DNA of 64,000 nucleotides from Paracoccus sp041927875 (GTDB lineage Bacteria > Pseudomonadota > Alphaproteobacteria > Rhodobacterales > Rhodobacteraceae). This document shows, piece by piece, positions 1 to 8,105 of the stretch. The position numbers were made by a program, and so were the translations under genes. Location of the stretch: NCBI RefSeq assembly GCF_041927875.1, contig NZ_JBHFHN010000006.1; one strand, written 5' to 3'. A model generated the notes under the pieces. It searched no databases and was not told the DNA's origin. It saw only the letters and a list, made by a program, of their open reading frames with translations. Numbering within the stretch: the stretch's first letter is position 1; every line of letters begins with the position of its first letter.

Positions 1-564
1 GGCCGCCATGCCGTGCTGGGCACCGACATCGGCGAACTGCCCGCCGGGCATGAGGTCGTGCTGCTGGGCATGGGCTGCTATTGGGGCGCCGAACGCCTGC
101 TGTGGCAGGCCGAGGGTGTGCATTCGACAGCGGTGGGCTTTGCCGGTGGCCTGACCCCGAACCCCACCTATGCCGAGGTTTGCACCGGTCGCACCGGCCA
201 TGCCGAGGTGGTGCGCGTGGTCTTTGACCCGGCCCGCATCAGCCTGTCGCATCTGCTGCAACTGTTCTGGGACAATCACGATCCGACCCAGGGCAATCGC
301 CAGGGCAATGATCGCGGCACCCAGTATCGGTCGGCCATCTATGCGATGAACGATCACCATCTGGCACTGGCCGAGGCTTCGGCAGTGGACTTCGGCAACC
401 GGCTGGCGGTCGGTGGCTTCGGTGCCATCACCACCGAGATCGCGCCGATGCCCGTGTTCTATTTCGCCGAGGATGAGCATCAGCAATATCTGCACAAGAA
501 TCCGAACGGCTATTGCGGGCTGAAGGGCACCGGGGTTAAGGCCAGCACCAGCCAATCGCTTTGA
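1..564 (+). CDS. msrA: Peptide-methionine (S)-S-oxide reductase MsrA, 5' end outside window
   Basis: Reduces methionine-S-sulfoxide in proteins and free methionine in the cytoplasm. The catalytic Cys lies in a GCYWGAE motif (Cys codon at 76-78; the family usually has GCFWG, so Phe is Tyr here). The C-terminal GYCGLKGTGV supplies a likely resolving Cys. The reading frame is open to base 1 and the residues before the GTG at 13 (GRHAV) fit the N-terminal part of long MsrA proteins, so the true start is probably upstream of the window. It is followed 12 bases later by prmA on the same strand. Family assignment is firm; the start cannot be placed. Confidence 0.93.
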   Translation, partial: GRHAVLGTDIGELPAGHEVVLLGMGCYWGAERLLWQAEGVHSTAVGFAGGLTPNPTYAEVCTGRTGHAEVVRVVFDPARISLSHLLQLFWDNHDPTQGNRQGNDRGTQYRSAIYAMNDHHLALAEASAVDFGNRLAVGGFGAITTEIAPMPVFYFAEDEHQQYLHKNPNGYCGLKGTGVKASTSQSL

Positions 565-576
565 ACAGGGGCCGCC

Positions 577-1449
577 ATGACCACCTTCACCGCCTTTACC
601 ACCTGCCCCAGCCGCGCCCAGGCCGAGGCCTTGGCCGAGCATGTCGAGGCGCTTGAGCCGGAACCCTATGGCACCGGCGTGTTCGAGATCGAGGACGGGT
701 CCGACCGGTGGGAAGTCGGTGCCTATTTCACCGAACGCCCCGATGAGGTGGCGCTGCTGCTGCTGGCCGCCGCGCAGGGCGCGCAGCCTTTTGTCGTGTC
801 GGAACTGCCCGACATCGACTGGGTGGCGCATGTGCGGCGCGAACTGGCGCCGGTGCAGGCCGGGCGGTTTTTCGTCTATGGCAGCCATGACGCCGACAAG
901 CTGCCTGCCGGCGCCCTGGCGCTGAATATCGACGCGGCGATGGCCTTTGGCACTGGCCACCACGGCACCACCAAGGGCTGCCTGCTGGCGCTGGACCGGC
1001 TGGCCGATACCGCGCCGGGCCGGGTGGCGGACATCGGCTGCGGCACGGCGGTGCTGGCGATGGGGGCCGCGCGGCTGTGGCCGGGGCTGGAGATGCCGGT
1101 CATGGCCTCGGATAACGACGTGATCGCGGTCGAAACGGCCGAGGCGAATGTGCTGAACAACGGGTTGGACGGCAAGGTCGCCTGCTTTCAGGCGACGGGC
1201 TTTGATCACCCCGATCATGCTGCCGCCGCGCCCTATGACATCGTGCTGGCCAATATCCTGAAACAGCCGCTGATCGACCTGGCCCCCGACATGGCCGCGC
1301 ATCTGGCGGCGGGCGGACGGGCGATCCTGTCGGGGCTGCTGACCACCCAGGCCGATGAGGTGACGGCGGCCTATGTCGCGCAGGGGCTGGTGCCCGAACA
1401 CCGCGACGATCTGGGCGAATGGTCGACGCTGGTGCTGCGCAAGCCCTGA
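577..1449 (+). CDS. prmA: Ribosomal protein L11 methyltransferase PrmA
   Basis: SAM-dependent methyltransferase that trimethylates ribosomal protein L11. At 290 residues it has normal family length. Visible features are the conserved AFGTGHHGTTKGCL segment (residues about 123-136), the SAM-binding DIGCGTAVLA (152-161) and a NILKQPL segment near 226 corresponding to the NI(L/I)xxPL motif of these enzymes. The ATG at 577 follows msrA by 12 bases, so the two are probably cotranscribed. The gene ends 7 bases from the convergent gene on the other strand. Confidence 0.95.
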   Translation: MTTFTAFTTCPSRAQAEALAEHVEALEPEPYGTGVFEIEDGSDRWEVGAYFTERPDEVALLLLAAAQGAQPFVVSELPDIDWVAHVRRELAPVQAGRFFVYGSHDADKLPAGALALNIDAAMAFGTGHHGTTKGCLLALDRLADTAPGRVADIGCGTAVLAMGAARLWPGLEMPVMASDNDVIAVETAEANVLNNGLDGKVACFQATGFDHPDHAAAAPYDIVLANILKQPLIDLAPDMAAHLAAGGRAILSGLLTTQADEVTAAYVAQGLVPEHRDDLGEWSTLVLRKP

Positions 1450-1456
1450 TGGCAGA

Positions 1457-2584
1457 CTAGCCGGGCGGCCAGACCGGCCAGCTATCGGTGATGCGGCCGT
1501 CCTCATGGATCAGGATTTCGGCGAAATCCTGAATGACGGCCTCGGATTGGGTGGGGCGCAGGGCGATCACGGTAGGCTCGGGCGCGCCGCGCGGCAGCAC
1601 CCATCCCTGCTGGTTCGAGGATGGCGCATAGAAGGGGCTGGGCCGCAGCCCGGCCGGATAGACCGGCTGCGCCATCCACTTGCCACCCCAGCCAAAGGCG
1701 ATGCGGTCGCCGATCAGCCGCGCGCCGCGCAATGCCTCTGACAGGCGCGGATGGCCGGGCAGGCCGTGCGGCACGGTTTTCAGCACCGGCGTCACGATGA
1801 ACAGCGCGGGCGTCAGCGCCGCGTTGCAGGGCTGGTCGAAATCCGACGGCTTGACCAGGGCCGAGCCGACCACGACCTCATTCCCCGGTGTGCCGGCTGG
1901 CATCGCCAAAGCGGTGGACGACCCGCCGGTGTTCAGGATGCGCCGCGCGCCCGGCGGCAAGGCGGCGATGAAATCCGACAGCCGCGCCATCGCCTGCACC
2001 CCGGCCCGGCCCTGACCACCCAGCAGCCGGGGCAGGGCGCTGACATGGGCCTCATATCCCATCAGGCCCTCGATCTGGACCGGGGCGGTGACGCGCCCGG
2101 CGGCGGCGGCCAGATCAGAGGGCCGGGCATATCCTCCACGGCCAAGGCCGATGTCGACCTCGAACACCAGACGCATGGGGCGGCCATCGGCCGCGGCCAG
2201 CGACAGGTAATCGCGCAGCACCTCGCAGCGGTCGATCAGCCAGATCACCCGATCCGCCCCCGCCACATCGCGGCGAAAGGCGGCGGCGGCGGCGGCAGGC
2301 ATCGGCTTGCCCATCAGCACCTCGGCCTGCGGAAAGCGCGCCAGCACCCGCGCCGTCAGCGGCAGGTGGAAGGACATGATGCGGTCGGTCGAAAGCCCCG
2401 CCATCCCCGCCGCGATCAGATCGGGCGCCGGGATCGACTTGTCGGCCAGCCGCACCGCATGGTCCGCAGGCAGGCCCGCCGCCAGCACCGACAGGTTGTC
2501 ACGCAGCCGCCGCCGGTCCAGCACCAGGGCGGGGCGAACGATCCCCGCCTGGGCCAAGGCCCGCGTCACCGCCTGAAAATCCAT
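1457..2584 (-). CDS. Alanine-racemase-fold PLP enzyme (D-threonine aldolase / DSD1-like)
   Basis: 375 residues. The N-terminal half matches the alanine racemase barrel: a segment RLADKSIPAP carries the probable PLP lysine (Lys49), and VFEVDIGLGRGG is typical of the D-threonine aldolase and D-serine dehydratase-like branch. The substrate cannot be read from sequence; candidates are D-threonine, D-serine or a related D-amino acid. I use the ATG at 2584 because the protein aligns from MDFQAV onward; an in-frame start at 2647 would add 21 residues overlapping an inverted repeat. It lies downstream of the LOG-type gene on the same strand with a 98-base gap. Confidence 0.75.
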   Translation of the reverse strand: MDFQAVTRALAQAGIVRPALVLDRRRLRDNLSVLAAGLPADHAVRLADKSIPAPDLIAAGMAGLSTDRIMSFHLPLTARVLARFPQAEVLMGKPMPAAAAAAFRRDVAGADRVIWLIDRCEVLRDYLSLAAADGRPMRLVFEVDIGLGRGGYARPSDLAAAAGRVTAPVQIEGLMGYEAHVSALPRLLGGQGRAGVQAMARLSDFIAALPPGARRILNTGGSSTALAMPAGTPGNEVVVGSALVKPSDFDQPCNAALTPALFIVTPVLKTVPHGLPGHPRLSEALRGARLIGDRIAFGWGGKWMAQPVYPAGLRPSPFYAPSSNQQGWVLPRGAPEPTVIALRPTQSEAVIQDFAEILIHEDGRITDSWPVWPPG

Positions 2585-2608
2585 CGCCCCTGTCCCCGGC
2601 TGCCCGTT

Positions 2609-2638
2609 TGTTCGGCCGGGTTTTAGCACGACCGAACA
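2609..2638. promoter_or_regulatory. Inverted repeat upstream of the racemase-fold gene
   Basis: TGTTCGG (2609-2615) is repeated inverted as CCGAACA (2632-2638). Extended to 12-base arms, 10 of 12 positions match (TGTTCGGCCGGG against TGTTCGGTCGTG). It lies 25-54 bases before the start codon at 2584, where an operator would sit. No regulator gene is adjacent, so its role is inferred. Confidence 0.4.
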
Positions 2639-2682
2639 GTCTGGCAAGCCGCAGGGTCATGACGCCACGTCAGTCCGCCACG

Positions 2683-3498
2683 TCAGTCCGCCCGAAAGGC
2701 GTCGATGGCCGCGATCGCCTCATCCGCGGTTTCGACATAGGTGAACAGGTCCAGATCCTCGGCCGAGATCGTGCCGGCCTCTGCCAGCGCCTGCCAGTTG
2801 ATGATCCCGTCCCAGAAGTCGCGCCCGAACAGCAGGAACGGCACCGGCTTCATCCGCAGCGTCTGGATCAGGGTCAGCGCCTCGAACATCTCATCCAAAG
2901 TGCCGAAGCCGCCGGGGAACACGCAGATCGCCGCCGCGCGCATCAGGAAATGCATCTTGCGAATGGCGAAATAGTGGAAGTTGAAGCACAGGTCGGGCGT
3001 GACATATTCGTTCGGCGCCTGTTCATGCGGCAGCACGATGTTCAGGCCGATGGACTGGCCGCCCGCCTCATGCGCGCCGCGATTGCCGGCCTCCATCACG
3101 CCGGGGCCGCCGCCGGTGCAGACCACCCATTCGCGGCCATAGCTTTTCAGGCTGCGCTCGGTCATCGCCTGGGCAAACAGCCGCGCCTGTTCATAGTAAC
3201 GCGACAGATCGGCCAGCGTCTGCGTGCGCGCCCGCGCCACCTGGTCGGGGGCGGGGATGCGCGCGCCGCCGAACATCACCACGGTCGACACGATGCCGCG
3301 TTCGTCCATCACCAGTTGCGGCTTCAGCAGCTCCAGTTGCAGGCGCACGGGGCGCAGTTCCGGGCGCAGCAGGAAATCCCGATCCTGAAAGGCCAGCTTA
3401 TAGGCCGGGGCGCGGGTCTGCGGCGTATCGGGGATCTCGCGCGCGGCCGCGGCGTCCTGCTGGCTGTCGCGGAACGGGGTCTGGTGGTCGTCGGTCAT
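2683..3498 (-). CDS. TIGR00730/LOG-family nucleotide 5'-monophosphate phosphoribohydrolase
   Basis: Rossmann-like lysine-decarboxylase-fold protein of the LOG family, which releases bases from nucleoside monophosphates (cytokinin activation in plants). The 271-residue protein has GGGPGVMEA at residues 129-137 and PGGFGTLDE at 195-203, the two motifs that define the family and hold the catalytic Arg/Glu region. The N-terminal extension of about 70 residues before the fold matches the longer bacterial subgroup. It is divergent from dapD, with 102 bases between starts. The physiological substrate in this organism is not evident. Confidence 0.85.
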   Translation of the reverse strand: MTDDHQTPFRDSQQDAAAAREIPDTPQTRAPAYKLAFQDRDFLLRPELRPVRLQLELLKPQLVMDERGIVSTVVMFGGARIPAPDQVARARTQTLADLSRYYEQARLFAQAMTERSLKSYGREWVVCTGGGPGVMEAGNRGAHEAGGQSIGLNIVLPHEQAPNEYVTPDLCFNFHYFAIRKMHFLMRAAAICVFPGGFGTLDEMFEALTLIQTLRMKPVPFLLFGRDFWDGIINWQALAEAGTISAEDLDLFTYVETADEAIAAIDAFRAD

Positions 3499-3532
3499 CT
3501 GATCCTTTCGGCGGCCATCGGCGCGCGGCGCA

Positions 3533-3562
3533 TTGCATGGGGGACGTGGCGGCGGTTATACC
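3533..3562 (+). promoter_or_regulatory. Possible promoter of dapD
   Basis: TTGCAT (3533-3538) and TATACC (3557-3562) are separated by 18 bases, 38 bases before the dapD ATG. The -35 match is poor, so this is only a candidate. Confidence 0.3.
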
Positions 3563-3600
3563 CGCGCGACCCGTCCGTTCACAACCAATGAGGCCCCCGC

Positions 3601-4437
3601 ATGAGTTCCCCCCTGAACACCGCCGCGCTGGAAAACGCCATCGAAGCCGCGTGGGAGGCCCGCGACACGATCACCCCCTCCACCAAGGGCGAGGCGCGTG
3701 AGGCGATCGAGGCCACGCTGGAGGCGCTGGACAGCGGCGCGCTGCGGGTGGCCGAAAAGCGCGGGGCCGACTGGCATGTGAACCAATGGGCCAAGAAAGC
3801 CGTGCTGCTGGGCTTTCGCCTGAAGGACATGGAACAGATGCCGGGCGCGCCGCAGGACGCAAGCTGGTGGGACAAGGTGGACACCAAGTTCAAGGGCTGG
3901 GGCGACAACCAGTGGCGCGCCGCCGGTTTCCGTGCCGTCCCCGGTGCCATCGTCCGTCGCAGCGCCCATATCGGCAAGGGCGTGGTGCTGATGCCCAGCT
4001 TCGTCAACCTGGGCGCCTTTGTCGATGAAGGCACGATGGTCGACACCTGGGCCACCGTCGGCTCGTGTGCGCAGATCGGCAAGAACGTTCACCTGTCGGG
4101 CGGCGTCGGCATCGGCGGCGTGCTGGAACCGATGCAGGCAGGCCCGACCATCATCGAGGACAATTGCTTCATCGGCGCCCGGTCCGAGGTGGTCGAGGGC
4201 TGCATCGTCCGCGAAGGCAGCGTGCTGGGCATGGGCGTGTTCATCGGCAAGTCGACCAAGATCGTCGACCGCGAAACCGGCGAAGTGATGTATGGCGAGG
4301 TGCCCGCCGGGTCGGTGGTCGTGGCCGGTTCGATGCCGTCGAAGAACGGCGTGAACCTGTATTGCGCGGTGATCGTCAAGCGCGTGGATACGCAAACCCG
4401 GTCCAAGACCTCGATCAACGAATTGCTGCGGGATTGA
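3601..4437 (+). CDS. dapD: 2,3,4,5-tetrahydropyridine-2,6-dicarboxylate N-succinyltransferase
   Basis: Succinyl-CoA-dependent step of the diaminopimelate/lysine pathway. The 278 residues are normal length. The middle contains hexapeptide turns of a left-handed beta helix (AFVDEGTMVDTWATVGSCAQIG and onward), with the helical N-terminal domain before it. The pathway partners lysA (22.5 kb) and dapF (63.3 kb) are also in this window but not linked. The ATG at 3601 follows a short purine-poor leader; no better start is near. Confidence 0.96.
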   Translation: MSSPLNTAALENAIEAAWEARDTITPSTKGEAREAIEATLEALDSGALRVAEKRGADWHVNQWAKKAVLLGFRLKDMEQMPGAPQDASWWDKVDTKFKGWGDNQWRAAGFRAVPGAIVRRSAHIGKGVVLMPSFVNLGAFVDEGTMVDTWATVGSCAQIGKNVHLSGGVGIGGVLEPMQAGPTIIEDNCFIGARSEVVEGCIVREGSVLGMGVFIGKSTKIVDRETGEVMYGEVPAGSVVVAGSMPSKNGVNLYCAVIVKRVDTQTRSKTSINELLRD

Positions 4438-4485
4438 ACGGGCGATCTGCGGGGCTGACAGGGCGTTTCGGATCGGTTAGCAAAA

Positions 4486-4516
4486 GCGGGTGGCCGAAGG
4501 GAGATCGGCCAACCGC
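4486..4516 (+). other. Stem-loop between dapD and the oxidase subunit IV gene
   Basis: GCGG-G-TGGCCGA pairs with TCGGCCA-A-CCGC, giving an 11-pair stem with one mismatch and the loop AGGGAGA. No T-run follows, so it is not a classical terminator. It may block 3' decay or set dapD apart from the downstream small gene. Confidence 0.45.
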
Positions 4517-4539
4517 GTCATTGCAAGGGGGGAACCACC

Positions 4540-4686
4540 ATGGCCGATCACAAGACCACCCATGTTCACGGCGACATGTCGGTGCGTGAGCATGAAAAGA
4601 CCTTTGACGGCTTCATCCGGCTGTCGACCTGGGCGGCGGTGCTGGCAATTCTGGTGGTGATCTTCCTGGCGTTGTCGAACGCCTGA
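4540..4686 (+). CDS. aa3-type cytochrome c oxidase subunit IV (48 residues)
   Basis: Small single-span membrane peptide of the proteobacterial COX4_pro_2 type, known from the Paracoccus aa3 oxidase, where it packs against subunit I. The protein begins MADHKTTHVHGDMSV, has a charged segment REHEKTFDGFIRL, and then a hydrophobic span WAAVLAILVVIFLAL to the end. A strong purine-rich site (AAGGGGGGA, 4525-4533) precedes the ATG at 4540 by 6 bases. The large subunits are not in this window. Confidence 0.85.
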   Translation: MADHKTTHVHGDMSVREHEKTFDGFIRLSTWAAVLAILVVIFLALSNA

Positions 4687-4716
4687 TCATCACGGCACGA
4701 ACAAGAAAGGCAGATC

Positions 4717-5328
4717 ATGCTGCGTAAACTTCTGGTCTGTCTTTTGCTGCCCCTGCTGGCGGCCTGCGGGGCCGAACCGACCTGGGCGCCCGATGATGCG
4801 GTGCGTCAGGCGCGGTTTTCGACGGGCGAGCCGCCCTCGATCACGCTGTTCACCGTGATCGGCATTCCGCGCGGCGAGGGCGGGCATTCGGCGCTGATGA
4901 TCGACGCCAGCCAGCGGGTCATGTTCGACCCGGCCGGAACCTGGCGCCACCCCAACGTGCCGGAACGCAACGATGTGCATTACGGCATCACGCCGATGAT
5001 GAAGGCGTTCTACATCGATTACCACGCGCGCGAGACCTATTACGTCGAAGAGCAGAAGGTGCTGGTCAGCCCCGAGGTCGCCGAACTGGCGATGCGCCGG
5101 GCCGAGGAATATGGCGCGGTGTCCAAGGCGATGTGCGCCAATGCCACCTCGACCGTGCTGCGCGGCTTGCCAGGGTTCGAGACGATCCCGGTCAGCTTCT
5201 ATCCGCTGCGCATCCGTGATGCCTTCGGCAAGCTGCCCGGCGTGCAGACCAAGATCCACAAGGATGGCGATCCGGCGAACAATCACAATGTCCTGCTGGT
5301 GCAGCAGGGCAAGGTTCTGAACCGCTAG
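4717..5328 (+). CDS. Uncharacterised lipoprotein with possible permuted papain-like fold
   Basis: 203 residues. The N-terminus (MLRKLLVCLLLPLLAAC) is a lipoprotein signal with lipidated Cys17. The mature part has a GGHSALMI segment (His57) and later SKAMCANATS (Cys140). A His ahead of a Cys in this spacing is the order seen in circularly permuted NlpC/P60 or LRAT-like peptidases and acyltransferases, so a hydrolase or acyltransferase of the periplasm is possible. I do not recognise a named family; the fold suggestion is inference. It sits 30 bases after the oxidase peptide and converges with azlD. Confidence 0.7.
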   Translation: MLRKLLVCLLLPLLAACGAEPTWAPDDAVRQARFSTGEPPSITLFTVIGIPRGEGGHSALMIDASQRVMFDPAGTWRHPNVPERNDVHYGITPMMKAFYIDYHARETYYVEEQKVLVSPEVAELAMRRAEEYGAVSKAMCANATSTVLRGLPGFETIPVSFYPLRIRDAFGKLPGVQTKIHKDGDPANNHNVLLVQQGKVLNR

Positions 5329-5651
5329 ATCAGCGCCAGCGAAAGATACAGCACCGCTGCGCCGCCCAGGATCGCGGCCAGCGTGTTGCGAAAGGCGATG
5401 CCAAAGCCCAGCGCGGCCAGTGCCGCCAGAAAGCGCGGCGCGTCAAAGGCGCCGCCGGTCGCGGCGGGCCAGATCACCAGCGGCGCGACCAGCCCCGGCA
5501 GCACCGCCACGGATGTATAGCGCAGATGCCGCAGCACCCATTCGGGCAGTTGCCGCGCGCCGATCAGGCCCAGAAACGACAGCCGGATCACATAGGTGCC
5601 AAGGCCCAGCGCCAGGATCACCAGCCAGATCGTCGTGCTGGATGCGGTCAT
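5325..5651 (-). CDS. azlD: AzlD-family branched-chain amino acid exporter small subunit
   Basis: 108 residues with four hydrophobic spans; GTYVIRLSFL near the N-terminus and a LRYTSVAVLPGLVAP segment are typical of AzlD. It works with the AzlC large subunit encoded just upstream, as in the BrnFE pair that exports branched-chain amino acids and methionine. The ATG at 5651 overlaps the azlC stop codon by 4 bases (ATGA), indicating translational coupling. The last codons overlap the end of the convergent lipoprotein gene. Confidence 0.9.
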   Translation of the reverse strand: MTASSTTIWLVILALGLGTYVIRLSFLGLIGARQLPEWVLRHLRYTSVAVLPGLVAPLVIWPAATGGAFDAPRFLAALAALGFGIAFRNTLAAILGGAAVLYLSLALI

Positions 5652-6364
5652 CCCAAGGCCCCCCTGCGGGCGGCGCGGCGGGCCAGGAACAGCTCGGTCC
5701 GGGCGCCCGCGACCATTGCCAGTGGCGCGGCGACCAGCAGGCCCAGGCCGTGCGGCAGCACCGAAAACACCAGTGCGCCGATCACCGACACCGCCGCCGC
5801 CACAACATGAGGCAGGCTGCGCAGCGCCGGCGCGATCATCGCCAGAAAAGTGATCGGCACCGCAAAATCCAGCGCGAAGGCCGGCGGGATCGCCCGGCCC
5901 ATCGTCGCACCGACCGCTGTCATCGCCATCCAGGGCAGGCACAAGGTGACCGAAGTGCCCATGAAATAGGCGATCTTTTCGGCCAGGGGGCGGGCGGTGC
6001 GTGCGGTAAACTCGGCATCCGACAGCGCATAGGTCTGGTCGATCAGAAGATAGGCGATCAGCGCCCGCATCCGCAGCGGCGCGGCCCCCAGATGCGGCAC
6101 CAGGCTGGCCGAATACATCGCCATCCGCAGGTTCACCGCCAGTGCCGAGACGATGACGATCAGCGCGGGGGCATTGTCGGCCAACAGTTGCACGGCGGTG
6201 AATTGCGAGGCACCGGCCAGAACCAGCACCGAAAAGCCCATGATCTGCGCCAGATCCAGCCCCGCCTCATGCGCGACGACGCCGAACAAAAGGGCAAAGG
6301 GCAGCACCACCAGAAGGAACGGCAGCCCGTCGCGCAGCCCCTTGGCAAAAGCACGCGTGGTCAT
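5648..6364 (-). CDS. azlC: AzlC-family branched-chain amino acid exporter large subunit
   Basis: 238 residues, hydrophobic throughout, with FGVVAHEAGLDLAQ and LVLAGASQFTAVQLL segments characteristic of AzlC. Predicted to form the export channel for branched-chain amino acids with AzlD. The start codon at 6364 overlaps the stop of the preceding gene and the stop overlaps the azlD start, so three genes are coupled by ATGA overlaps. Confidence 0.92.
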   Translation of the reverse strand: MTTRAFAKGLRDGLPFLLVVLPFALLFGVVAHEAGLDLAQIMGFSVLVLAGASQFTAVQLLADNAPALIVIVSALAVNLRMAMYSASLVPHLGAAPLRMRALIAYLLIDQTYALSDAEFTARTARPLAEKIAYFMGTSVTLCLPWMAMTAVGATMGRAIPPAFALDFAVPITFLAMIAPALRSLPHVVAAAVSVIGALVFSVLPHGLGLLVAAPLAMVAGARTELFLARRAARRGALG

Positions 6365-7344
6365 CCGTCGAACGTCCCCGCGGCGCGGCCCAGCAGCATG
6401 AAGGCGCGGGCGGTGCGGGTGGCGGCAAAGGCGGCGATCTGGGCATCGTCGGCCTGTGGCTCCAGCGTCGCCAGGGCGCGGTCGAACTGGCGCAGGAAAT
6501 GATGCGCGGCATCGCGAAAGATGGTGTCGCTGCGCAACAGATCCTGCACCAGCGTCAGTGTCACCCGGTCGCGCACCCCGCCCAGGGCCGAGACCTCGCG
6601 CCCGCGTTCGCCATGCGCAAAGCGCCGCCACAGTTCGGGTCGGGCGCGGTCAGGCGCAAGGTCATCCATGAAGATGCCGTCGCGCGCGAGCAGCGTCAGC
6701 ACATCCTGCGCCGCCCGCACAAGGCGCGAGGCCGTGGCATCGGCCAAGGCTGCGCGCAAGGCCGCGATCCCGGCGCTGTCATCGCCGCTTTCGGGAAAGT
6801 TCAGCGCCCGGATCAGCGTGTCGGCAGGCAGGCTGTCGGTCGCGGCGCCCGGCAGATCCAGCGCCAGGCTGGATTGCGCGGGTTGCGGTGCGGTGGGGGC
6901 TGCGGTCGGGGCTGCCACGCGCGCGCGGGGCTGCGGCGCGGCGATCGGTGCGGCGGCGATCGGGGCGGCGGCCATCGGGGCTGCGGCGGGGCGCGCCGCC
7001 GGGCGAACCTCGGGCGTGGCTGGCTCGACTGCGTCGATCGGCGTCGGGGCAGGGCGTGCGGGCGGGCGGATGCGATCCATGTCGGCGCGCAGCCGGTCGG
7101 CCTCGGCCCGCAATTGCGCCAGCGTCTCGGCCGCGCCTGCCGCCATCCAGATCAGCGCCACCGGCAGCAGCACGCCGACCAGCGACATCAGCCGCGCCAG
7201 CGCACCGGGGGGCTGGTCGGGGCTGGGCGTCAGCAGCCAGAACAGCCCCACCAGCGCCAGCCAGATCAGGCTGATCGCGCCCGCCACGACGACCGCGCCA
7301 TGACGCGCCACAACCTTGCGAAAGCCGTCGACCAGCCCGGTCAT
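6361..7344 (-). CDS. Membrane protein with Ala/Pro-rich linker, unknown function
   Basis: 327 residues. Two hydrophobic spans lie near residues 17-36 and 47-67, followed by a short charged helical stretch (ETLAQLRAEADRLRADMDRI), then about 80 residues very rich in Ala, Pro and repeated AAPIA units. A folded C-terminal part of about 160 residues (from SLALDLPG) carries many helices. I recognise no enzymatic motif. It is coupled to azlC by a 4-base overlap and follows greA by 9 bases. Conserved protein of this bacterial family is my guess; function unknown. Confidence 0.7.
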   Translation of the reverse strand: MTGLVDGFRKVVARHGAVVVAGAISLIWLALVGLFWLLTPSPDQPPGALARLMSLVGVLLPVALIWMAAGAAETLAQLRAEADRLRADMDRIRPPARPAPTPIDAVEPATPEVRPAARPAAAPMAAAPIAAAPIAAPQPRARVAAPTAAPTAPQPAQSSLALDLPGAATDSLPADTLIRALNFPESGDDSAGIAALRAALADATASRLVRAAQDVLTLLARDGIFMDDLAPDRARPELWRRFAHGERGREVSALGGVRDRVTLTLVQDLLRSDTIFRDAAHHFLRQFDRALATLEPQADDAQIAAFAATRTARAFMLLGRAAGTFDG

Positions 7345-7353
7345 GCGCGCCCC

Positions 7354-7824
7354 CTAGATGTATTGGACGTCCAGAATCTCATAGCTTTTTTCGCCGCCGG
7401 GGGTGCGCACTTCCACGCTGTCGCCCGGCTCCTTGCCGATCAGCGCCCGCGCCAGGGGCGAGCGCACGTTCAGCAGGCCGCCTTCGATCTGCGCCTCGGT
7501 CTCACCGACGATCTGATAGGTCTTTTCCTCGTCGCTGTCTTCATCGACCAGGGTGACGGTGGCGCCGAACTTGATCGGGCCGGACAGTTTGGCGGGGTCG
7601 ATCACCTCGGCGCGGGAAATCAGCGCCTCGATCTCCTTGATCCGGCCCTCGACGAAGCTCTGCTTTTCACGGGCGGCGTGATATTCGGCGTTTTCGGACA
7701 GATCGCCATGTTCGCGCGCCTCGGCGATGGCCTTGATGACCGCCGGCCGCTCGACCGATTTCAGCTGTTTCAGTTCTTCGTCCAGTTGCGCGAAGCCCGC
7801 GCGGGTCATCGGGATCTTTTCCAT
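7354..7824 (-). CDS. greA: Transcription elongation factor GreA
   Basis: Rescues backtracked RNA polymerase by stimulating transcript cleavage. From the ATG at 7824 the protein has 156 residues. The N-terminal coiled coil with the AREHGDLSENAEYHAAREKQ tip (Asp and Glu of the tip conserved) and a C-terminal FKBP-like domain are both recognisable. The start MEKIPMTRAG fits the family better than an ATG 4 codons upstream. It probably heads the minus-strand unit greA-membrane protein-azlC-azlD. Confidence 0.96.
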   Translation of the reverse strand: MEKIPMTRAGFAQLDEELKQLKSVERPAVIKAIAEAREHGDLSENAEYHAAREKQSFVEGRIKEIEALISRAEVIDPAKLSGPIKFGATVTLVDEDSDEEKTYQIVGETEAQIEGGLLNVRSPLARALIGKEPGDSVEVRTPGGEKSYEILDVQYI

Positions 7825-7855
7825 GCCGTCCTGCAACGCCGTTCGTTTTCATGAA

Positions 7856-7894
7856 CAGACCGACCCCACCCGCGCGGCGGGCAAGGTCGGTCTG
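7856..7894 (-). other. Stem-loop in the greA leader
   Basis: CAGACCGACC (7856-7865) and GGTCGGTCTG (7885-7894) form a perfect 10-pair stem, with an inner CCCGC/GCGGG pair in the loop. On the minus strand it lies 32-70 bases before the greA start. No T-run follows on either strand. It may be a leader RNA structure. Confidence 0.5.
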
Positions 7895-7984
7895 CAAGTC
7901 ATGCGTCACAGGAAACCGGAACCGGCGCGGAATGCAACCCTTGGATGACCGTTGTGGCGGCTTCTTGCTGGGCCGGGATCGAAA

Positions 7985-8022
7985 ATTGCGCCAAAGACGC
8001 GCGTGGCGTCATCATTGCGCCA
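7985..8022. promoter_or_regulatory. Direct repeats upstream of ETF-QO
   Basis: ATTGCGCCA occurs at 7985-7993 and 8014-8022, 29 bases apart. The second copy is part of TGGCG-N9-CGCCA (8004-8022). The pair lies 84-121 bases before the ETF-QO start and could be an operator; no assignment is possible. The rest of 7825-8105 holds no gene that I can see. Confidence 0.25.
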
Positions 8023-8105
8023 CGGCCCCGGCTGGGCTAGTGCTGACGTGAAGGTCAAGCAGGCGGGCCGGATCGGGCCTTGCCGCGCCAGATGTGGGGG
8101 GACGG

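Noticed and set aside
5325..5942. 205-codon version of azlD
   Set aside because: The first 97 residues are a frame-shifted shadow of azlC; the ATG at 5651 gives the normal AzlD length.
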